This document shows positions 58,398 through 64,000 of a DNA stretch of 64,000 nt, piece by piece. Each line of letters opens with the position of its first letter. The stretch's first letter is position 1. Both the position numbers and the translations under genes were made by a program. The notes under the pieces were generated by a model. That model was not told the origin of the DNA, made no database searches, and saw nothing but the letters and a program-made list of their open reading frames with translations. Source of the stretch: Promicromonospora soli (GTDB lineage Bacteria > Actinomycetota > Actinomycetes > Actinomycetales > Cellulomonadaceae); the NCBI RefSeq assembly GCF_014653785.1, contig NZ_BNAS01000006.1, forward strand, positions 124,001 through 188,000. The letters are read 5' to 3'.

Positions 58398-59338
58398 GCG
58401 TGCTCCTGCTGCTCGTCCTCGTGCTCGGCCCGATCCTGCTCGCCGAGGGCCTGCTCGCCCGGTACGAGGTGATGGTCTACACGGCCGGCTGGCGCAAGCC
58501 AACCCCCGAGCTCCCGGACGGCATGCCCTACGCCCGGGGCGCCGAGCCGGACCGTCCGCCGAGCGCGTACCTGGTCTACCTGGACGGCATCGGGAAGCGC
58601 CGCTTCACGGACACCCGCGACGGCGGCCAGCTCGTCAAGGCCGTGCTCGACGGCGCGCCGGACCTGCGGGTGCTGGGCCAGGTGCAGCCCTACTCCCCGC
58701 TGGCCGCGCCGCTGGTGGACCGGCCCGTGTGGGAGTGGCTCCGCCATCACGTCGGGCTCCTGCTCTTCCTGCACAACGCGATGCAGACCTTCGTCGCGGC
58801 CGACGGCCGCTACCGCCCGCTGTACAACCGGGCCGTGGGCGCCCAGATCGCAGACCAGCTCCGGCATGCCGGGTATCTGCCCGACGGCGGCCTCCCGGTG
58901 GTGCTGCTCAGCTACAGCGGCGGCGCGCAGGTCGCCACCGGCGCGGTCGAGGAGCTGCACGCCCAGCTCCGCGCCCCGCTCCTGCTGATCGACATCGGCG
59001 GGTTCCACAACGGCGCGAACGACCTCACCCACGCCGAGCACGTGCACGTGCTCACCAGCGCCGGCGACCGGATCGAGCGGGTCAGCTCGTGGATCTTCCC
59101 GCAGCGCTGGCGGCTGTTCCGGCGCAGCGCGTGGAACCGCGCCGTCGACGCGGGAAAGGTCACTGTGCACCGCCTCGACCCGGCCACCCACGTGGGGCCG
59201 CGCAGCTACATCAGCCCGACGGCCACCCTGCCCGACGGCCGCAGCCACCTGGAGCGCACCACCGACACCGTGCTCGCGCTCGTCCGGGCCAGGACGGGCG
59301 ACGTCGCGCCGCGCCCGCCCGGCGGCCTCGCGAGGTAG
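58394..59338 (+). CDS. Membrane-anchored alpha/beta-fold protein of the patatin-GT operon
   Basis: 314 aa. N-terminal hydrophobic anchor (SVLLLLVLVLGPILLAEGLL). The remainder looks like an alpha/beta hydrolase fold: AYLVYLDGIGKRRFTDTRDG, nucleophile-like GLPVVLLSYSGGAQVATGAV, LLLIDIGGFHNGANDLTHAE, VHVLTSAGDRIERVSSWIFP, and a possible His in VGPRSYISP-preceding DPATHVG. Fourth and last gene of the overlapping operon. Probably an extracytoplasmic or membrane-face esterase or acyltransferase. Confidence 0.8.
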   Translation: MSVLLLLVLVLGPILLAEGLLARYEVMVYTAGWRKPTPELPDGMPYARGAEPDRPPSAYLVYLDGIGKRRFTDTRDGGQLVKAVLDGAPDLRVLGQVQPYSPLAAPLVDRPVWEWLRHHVGLLLFLHNAMQTFVAADGRYRPLYNRAVGAQIADQLRHAGYLPDGGLPVVLLSYSGGAQVATGAVEELHAQLRAPLLLIDIGGFHNGANDLTHAEHVHVLTSAGDRIERVSSWIFPQRWRLFRRSAWNRAVDAGKVTVHRLDPATHVGPRSYISPTATLPDGRSHLERTTDTVLALVRARTGDVAPRPPGGLAR

Positions 59339-59513
59339 AGCGCTGCCGTCGGGTGCGGTGACCGCGCCTTCGCCGTCACGCGCCGTTTCGACGCCGGACG
59401 ACGCTGAGCAGGCTCGATCCCGATGGCCGGAGTCGGCGCTGGCCACCGCCGCTTCACCCGGGCTTCGGGATGCGGTCATCCGGGTGTCTCGTGGCCGGGC
59501 TAGAAACGAGCAC

Positions 59514-61040
59514 ATGAATCCTAGGCTCGAACTCAACCGGCGCACCCTGCTCGGTGCCACCGGGCTGGCTGCCGCCGGACTGCTCCTTCCGACCGCACCG
59601 GCCTTCGCCAGGTCCGGTCGCCCGATCCTGACCCACGGCGTGCAGCTCGGCGACCCGCGCACCGACGGTGCCGTGGTGTGGACCAGGGCCGACCGGCCGT
59701 CGCAGATGTTCGTCGAGATCTCCCGCGATCCGGACTTCCGTCGCGCGACGCGGATCCGTGGCCCGCTGCTGACCCCGGAGACGGACGGCACCGGCGAGCT
59801 GCGCCTGACCGGCCTGCCGGCCGGGCAGGAGGTGCACTATCGCGTCGTCGCGCAGGACTTGGAGGGCCGGGCCGACAGCCAGGCGCTGACCGGACAGTTC
59901 CGTACCGTTCCGCGGGATCGCCGGGACGTGCGATTCGTGTGGTCGGGTGACGTCGTCGGCCAGGGCTGGGGAATCAACCCTGACATCGGTGGCATGACGA
60001 TCTACGACGCGATGGCGGCCCGCAACCCGGACTTCTTCCTGCACAGCGGCGACACCGTGTACGCGGACGGGCCCCTCCAGGAGACGGTGACGCTGCCGGA
60101 CGGCCGGGTGTGGCGCAACATCGTCACCCCGGAGAAGTCCAAGGTGGCCGAGACGCTGGCCGAGTACCGCGGGCAGTTCGCCTACAACCTGCTCGACGAG
60201 AACGTCCGCCGCTTCGCCGCGAAGGTCCCGCAGCTCGTGCAGTGGGACGACCACGAGGTCACGAACAACTGGTACCCGGGCGAGATCCTGAACGACGTCC
60301 GCTACACCGAGCAGCGCGCCGACGTGCTCGCCGCCCGGGCATTCCAGGCGTTCCACGAGTGGCAGCCGGTGCGGCAGCAGGACGCCGTCGACGGCCGCGT
60401 GTACCGCAAGGTGTCCCATGGGCCGCTGCTCGACGTCTTCGTGATCGACATGCGCAGCTACCGCGACCCGAACTCGACCGGCACCACGTCGGAACGGATC
60501 CTCGGCGCCCGCCAGGCACGCTGGCTGGTGGACTCGCTCGCCCGCTCCCGTGCGACCTGGAAGGTCATCGCCTCGGACATGCCGCTCGGCATCATCGTGC
60601 CCGACGGCGACAAGATCGAGGGCGTCGCCAACGGCCTGCCCGGCGTGCCCAACGGCCGCGAGGCAGAGCTGGCGTGGGTGCTGCAGGAGATCAGCCGGCA
60701 GCGGGTGCGCAACACCGTCTGGCTCACCGCGGACGTGCACTACTCCGCGGCGATCCACTACTCACCCGAACGGGCCGCGTTCGAGGGGTTCGACCCGTTC
60801 TGGGAGTTCGTCTCCGGCCCGTTGCACGCCGGCGCGTTCGGCCCGAACAGGCTCGACCCGACGTTCGGGCCGCAGCAGGCGTTCGTCAGCTCCCCGCCGC
60901 GAGCCAACACCTCACCGTTGGAAGGCTTCCAGCACTTCGGCGAGGTCAACGTCGACGGTGCCACCGGACAGCTCCGCGTCGACCTGCGCGACCAGGCCGG
61001 CCGCTCCCTGTGGGCCACCAGCCTCGACCCGGCGGGCTGA
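59514..61040 (+). CDS. phoD: PhoD-family alkaline phosphatase/phosphodiesterase
   Basis: 508 aa. Tat signal: NRRTLLGATGLAAAGLLLPT. N-terminal Fn3-like PhoD_N (LTHGVQLGDPRTDGAVVWTR, LTGLPAGQEVHYRVVAQD). Catalytic metallo-domain: VWSGDVVGQGWGINPDIGGM, FFLHSGDTVYADGP, WDDHEVTNNWYPGEIL, IASDMPLGIIVPDG and WLTADVHYSAAIHYSP. Ca/Fe-dependent exported phosphatase releasing phosphate from mono- and diesters, usually induced by phosphate limitation. Start 59514 at the Tat signal; 175 bp after the lipid operon, so probably its own transcript. Confidence 0.95.
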   Translation: MNPRLELNRRTLLGATGLAAAGLLLPTAPAFARSGRPILTHGVQLGDPRTDGAVVWTRADRPSQMFVEISRDPDFRRATRIRGPLLTPETDGTGELRLTGLPAGQEVHYRVVAQDLEGRADSQALTGQFRTVPRDRRDVRFVWSGDVVGQGWGINPDIGGMTIYDAMAARNPDFFLHSGDTVYADGPLQETVTLPDGRVWRNIVTPEKSKVAETLAEYRGQFAYNLLDENVRRFAAKVPQLVQWDDHEVTNNWYPGEILNDVRYTEQRADVLAARAFQAFHEWQPVRQQDAVDGRVYRKVSHGPLLDVFVIDMRSYRDPNSTGTTSERILGARQARWLVDSLARSRATWKVIASDMPLGIIVPDGDKIEGVANGLPGVPNGREAELAWVLQEISRQRVRNTVWLTADVHYSAAIHYSPERAAFEGFDPFWEFVSGPLHAGAFGPNRLDPTFGPQQAFVSSPPRANTSPLEGFQHFGEVNVDGATGQLRVDLRDQAGRSLWATSLDPAG

Positions 61041-61076
61041 CGAGCGCGGATGTGGGCGGTTTCTCCGCGGCAGGGC

Positions 61077-62333
61077 TCAGCGCTTCGTGGTCGCCATCCA
61101 CTCCCAGATGCTCCTGCCGCGGTGGTGCGGGTCGTTGCGGGCGACGTAGATCCACGACCAGTGCCCGGGGTAGGTGATCCCGTCCCACGTGACGGTGTCG
61201 TACAGGCTCATGATCGAGCCGTCGATCCGCTCATGGGCGTAGACCGTGTTGTCCTCGGCGTCCAGGGTGGCGTCGTCGGCCGAGTGCACGAGCCACGTGG
61301 GCGTCTCCATCGCCGTTAGCTCGTCGTCGGAGATGAAGAAGCTGCCCGAGCCGTCGCGGGCACCGATACCGCAGCAGATCGGCACGGAGCTCGCGAACAT
61401 CTCGGAGTACTCGGCGACCATCTTCAGTGACATGTATCCGCCGTTGGAGCAGCCGACGACGTGGATCCGGCCCGTATCGATCCGGTGCGCCGCGGCGACC
61501 TCCATGATCGCCTCCAGGATGAGCGGCGCGAACCCGTCGCCGTCGAGCATCCAGGCGGACGTCGCCTGCGGCGCGAGGACGTAGGCGCCGCCGAACAAGT
61601 CCTGCGCCTCCGGCGTGGCGAATCCGAGCGCGCCCCGATTGGCCCGCAGCTGCGTCTCGTTGTCGTAGTAGTCGTACCCGTCGGTCCGCAGGCCGCCCTC
61701 GCCGCCGCCGTGCAGCCAGACGACGAGCGCCGCACCGTCACGACTGCCTTGGTGCGCGGGGGAGAAAAGCCGGAAGTTCAGCCCCGATGCGGTCACATGG
61801 TGGGTGAACGCGTCCACCTCCGGATCGGACAGCCGGCCCTGGCGGAAGGAGTCGAGCACGACCGCGCCGCCCGCACCCCGGCCGCGCAGCGGCTCGACCT
61901 GCGTGATCGCGTAGTCGAGGTCCAGGACCACGTTGCGGCCGTACCCGCCCATGTACTGCAGGGTGCCGCCGCCGTCGACCCCCCAGCCGTGCTCGAGCTC
62001 CAGGATGATCTCGCCGCTGCCTGTCCACCTCGCTCCGGTGACCAGACGATCCTGCTCGTAGGCGACCTCGCGCGTGAGCGGGTTGATGGCGGTGACGTGC
62101 ACCGCGAACGTCGACCCGGTCAGCGACGACCGCTCCACGCGGCTCAGGCTTTGGGAGGACAGCACGAGCGAGGTCACCTGTTCACCACCGTCGAGAACCT
62201 CGGCGATCGGCGTCACCAGTGCATCGCCGCGCTCGCGGACGGCGGCGCTCGCGGTCGGTGCGCCTAGCAGCGCCGAGGCACCGATGGTGGCGCCGGAGAC
62301 GAGCACGGTGCGGCGGGAGATCGGGGTGCGCAT
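61077..62333 (-). CDS. Tat-exported alpha/beta esterase (PHB depolymerase/feruloyl-esterase-like)
   Basis: 418 aa. Tat signal: ISRRTVLVSGATIGASALLG. Residues 40-190 are a beta-rich N-terminal domain (SLTGSTFAVHVTAINPLTRE, ELEHGWGVDGGGTLQYMGGY). The hydrolase domain has ALVVWLHGGGEGGLRTDGYD, nucleophile VVGCSNGGYMSLKM, acid TPTWLVHSADDATLD and His in YPGHWSWIYVARNDPHH. Cys residues at GCSNGG and ICCGIG. Typical of secreted esterases on polyester or plant-wall esters; fits the pectinase/xylanase theme. Convergent with phoD (36-bp gap). Confidence 0.9.
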   Translation of the reverse strand: MRTPISRRTVLVSGATIGASALLGAPTASAAVRERGDALVTPIAEVLDGGEQVTSLVLSSQSLSRVERSSLTGSTFAVHVTAINPLTREVAYEQDRLVTGARWTGSGEIILELEHGWGVDGGGTLQYMGGYGRNVVLDLDYAITQVEPLRGRGAGGAVVLDSFRQGRLSDPEVDAFTHHVTASGLNFRLFSPAHQGSRDGAALVVWLHGGGEGGLRTDGYDYYDNETQLRANRGALGFATPEAQDLFGGAYVLAPQATSAWMLDGDGFAPLILEAIMEVAAAHRIDTGRIHVVGCSNGGYMSLKMVAEYSEMFASSVPICCGIGARDGSGSFFISDDELTAMETPTWLVHSADDATLDAEDNTVYAHERIDGSIMSLYDTVTWDGITYPGHWSWIYVARNDPHHRGRSIWEWMATTKR

Positions 62334-62464
62334 GGCGGAACTCCTTTGTTCGGGGCCAAGGAGCCGGCGTGCGCCGTTGAGTGCATCACCGACTACCTGG
62401 AGGCTAGTAATCGGTGTCGATGCACGTCAACGGACTGCTCGAGGGTTGGGAGACACGCCCTGGC

Positions 62465-64000
62465 TCAGCGGTACTGGCTCGCCTGGCTCTCGTACAGCGC
62501 CGCGTACGCGCCGCCGGACTCCATGAGGTCCCGGTGCGTGCCGCGTTCGACGATCGCGCCGTTGTCGAGCACCACGATGAGGTCGGCCATGCGCACGGTC
62601 GAGAACCGGTGGGACACCAGGAGGGTGATCTGCCCGGCGGCGTCCGCGGTCCGCTCGGCGTACAGCTCGTGCACCTCGTGCTCGGCCTGCGGGTCGAGCG
62701 CCGCGGTCGGCTCGTCGAGCACCTGCAGGTTCGAGTCCGTCCGCATGTGCGCCCGGGCCAGCGCCAGGCGCTGCCACTGCCCGCCCGAGAGCTCGTGCCC
62801 GCCCATCGACCGGTCGAGCAGCGTCTCCGTCCCTTCCGGGAGCCGGTCGACGAACGCGTGCACGCCGGTCGCCTCGATTGCGAGCCGGATCCGCTCGGCG
62901 TCGCCCGCCTTGTCGAGGTCGCCGACGCCGACAGCCTCGGACACGGTGGTCTTGAGCCGGAACGAGTCCTGGAACGCGCCGGTGGTGCGCCGCCGCCACG
63001 AGGCCGCGTCGAAGTCCGCGAGCGGGCGCCCGTCGAGCAGCACCTCGCCTTCGGTCGGCGCATACATGCCCGTGAGCAGCTTGACGAGCGTGGTCTTGCC
63101 CGCCCCGTTGAGGCCGACGAGGGCGACGGTCTGCCCGGACTCCAGCGTCAGGTCGATGCCTCGCAGGACCGGTTCGGCCCCACCGGGGTAGGTGAAGCCC
63201 GCACCGCGCAGCTCGATCCGACGGACCGGACCGGTCACCGGGTCGGAGCCGGCCACAGCCCTCTCGCGCCGGGCGTAGTCCTTGAGCCACACGTAGTGCT
63301 CCGCGGCGGTGGCGGCCCGCGCGACCTGCTTGATCGACTCGACGGTCCGGCGCACCTCGCCGCGCAACCGCGTCGCCAGGGTCACCGCGAGAACGAAGCT
63401 GCCGAGTGTCGCCGCGCCCGTGCCGACCATGGAAATCGCAAGCGCGATGGTCGCGGCAAAACCGAGCGTGTAGATAGCCCAGCCGATGAGCTCCCAACCG
63501 GTGGCGGCCAGGAGTCCGCGGTCGCGGACGCGCAGGTGCCGGGCGCGGGACTCGTCGGCCCAGGCGTCGATGGCGCCCGCGGCGGCCATGACACGGATCT
63601 GCTGGGCGCTCTCGGGCTCGACCGCGAGCCGGTGCAGGCGCTCGTCGCGTCGCTCGTCTGCCGCGGCGCGGCGTCGGGCAGCTTCGCGGTGGCGCTGCGC
63701 GATCATGCTCAACCAGATCGGCGGGAACGCGAGCAGCACGAGCAGGCCGAGGGCGATGTGGATGCCGGACAGCAGGATCACGCTGAGGACCACGCTCACG
63801 GCGGCGGAGCCGGCGCGCGCGAGGCCGATCCCGGAGAGCGCGAGCTCGTAGGTGCTCTTGCCGAGCAGGGAGACGCGGTCGTGGAACTCGGGGCGTTCGA
63901 GGTGTTCGAGGGTGGGTAGGCCGGTGCTGATGCCGATGACCTCTTCGTTGAGGGTGAGGTCGACGCGCTCGGCGAGGTTCTCCTGGAGGAGGTTCACGAT
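62465..64000 (-). CDS. ABC transporter, fused permease-ATPase, 5' end outside window
   Basis: At least 511 aa visible. Membrane region with segments such as AVSVVLSVILLSGIHIALGL and LGFAATIALAISMVG, preceded by a coupling-helix-like HLERPEFHDRVSLLG. ATPase: Walker A VGLNGAGKTTLVKLL, Q-loop TGAFQDSF, signature HELSGGQWQRLALAR, Walker B LQVLDEPTAALDPQ, H-loop LVSHRFSTV. The frame is open to the right edge, and a GTG at 63997 is unlikely to be the real start because the first transmembrane helices are missing. An exporter half of the MsbA/MDR type; substrate unknown. Confidence 0.9.
   Translation of the reverse strand: MVNLLQENLAERVDLTLNEEVIGISTGLPTLEHLERPEFHDRVSLLGKSTYELALSGIGLARAGSAAVSVVLSVILLSGIHIALGLLVLLAFPPIWLSMIAQRHREAARRRAAADERRDERLHRLAVEPESAQQIRVMAAAGAIDAWADESRARHLRVRDRGLLAATGWELIGWAIYTLGFAATIALAISMVGTGAATLGSFVLAVTLATRLRGEVRRTVESIKQVARAATAAEHYVWLKDYARRERAVAGSDPVTGPVRRIELRGAGFTYPGGAEPVLRGIDLTLESGQTVALVGLNGAGKTTLVKLLTGMYAPTEGEVLLDGRPLADFDAASWRRRTTGAFQDSFRLKTTVSEAVGVGDLDKAGDAERIRLAIEATGVHAFVDRLPEGTETLLDRSMGGHELSGGQWQRLALARAHMRTDSNLQVLDEPTAALDPQAEHEVHELYAERTADAAGQITLLVSHRFSTVRMADLIVVLDNGAIVERGTHRDLMESGGAYAALYESQASQYR

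Overview
The window is about 64 kb of very GC-rich DNA with dense, strongly GC3-biased genes on both strands. Many genes start with GTG, and several have a TAnnnT -10 box only 6-8 nt before the start codon (leaderless transcripts). Together with ECF41-type sigma factors, a LAL-type LuxR regulator, a trp leader peptide and secreted CE8/GH10 plant-polysaccharide enzymes, this points to a soil- or plant-associated actinobacterium. A Promicromonosporaceae/Cellulomonadaceae-like member is my inference. No rRNA, complete tRNA, CRISPR array, recognisable transposase or integrase was seen.

Layout. 1-5 kb: a pectinesterase cut by the left edge with a LacI-type operator, an unusual P450, two alpha/beta hydrolases, a DUF1990 protein and a coiled-coil protein. 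5-11 kb: a second coiled-coil protein, two secreted repeat proteins with probable C-terminal membrane anchors, decayed osmC and sigma-factor fragments, and a single-pass membrane protein. 11.4-18.1 kb: GH10 xylanase, then a same-strand block made of a four-cold-shock-domain protein, Hen1, Pnkp and a small protein, which looks like an RNA-repair locus. 18.1-23.5 kb: a plus-strand, mostly overlapping series of SUKH, DUF4279 and DUF6000-like genes resembling orphan toxin-immunity genes, several of them frameshifted. 24.3-26.5 kb: an ECF sigma factor fused to a membrane segment and a large exported domain. 26.5-27.4 kb: weakly coding DNA with a tRNA 3'-end scar. 28-36.5 kb: secreted HNH nuclease, S8 protease, hydrolase, VOC protein, SDR (frameshifted), MmyB-like regulator and RDD membrane protein.

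36.5-43.6 kb: a truncated duplicate of an RNase leader, an FAD oxidoreductase, a MarR regulator divergent from a quinone-reductase/NmrA pair with three operator copies, TetR, a VOC protein and a WYL regulator. 44-48.4 kb: methyltransferase, alpha/beta hydrolase-LuxR fusion, and a TrpE-TrpG fusion behind a Trp-Trp leader peptide and attenuator. 48.5-52.6 kb: barstar and secreted barnase-like RNase, then two ECF sigma genes. One of these (ECF41) shares a promoter motif with a divergent NAD(P)-binding gene. 52.8-64 kb: a large LAL regulator divergent from a tightly overlapping four-gene operon (patatin lipase, MGT glycosyltransferase, membrane protein, alpha/beta-fold protein), followed by PhoD phosphatase, a Tat-exported esterase and a partial ABC transporter.

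At least five genes or fragments carry apparent single-base frameshifts. These may be real decay or residual sequencing indels. Assignments rest on recognised motifs and family resemblance only; no database search was possible.
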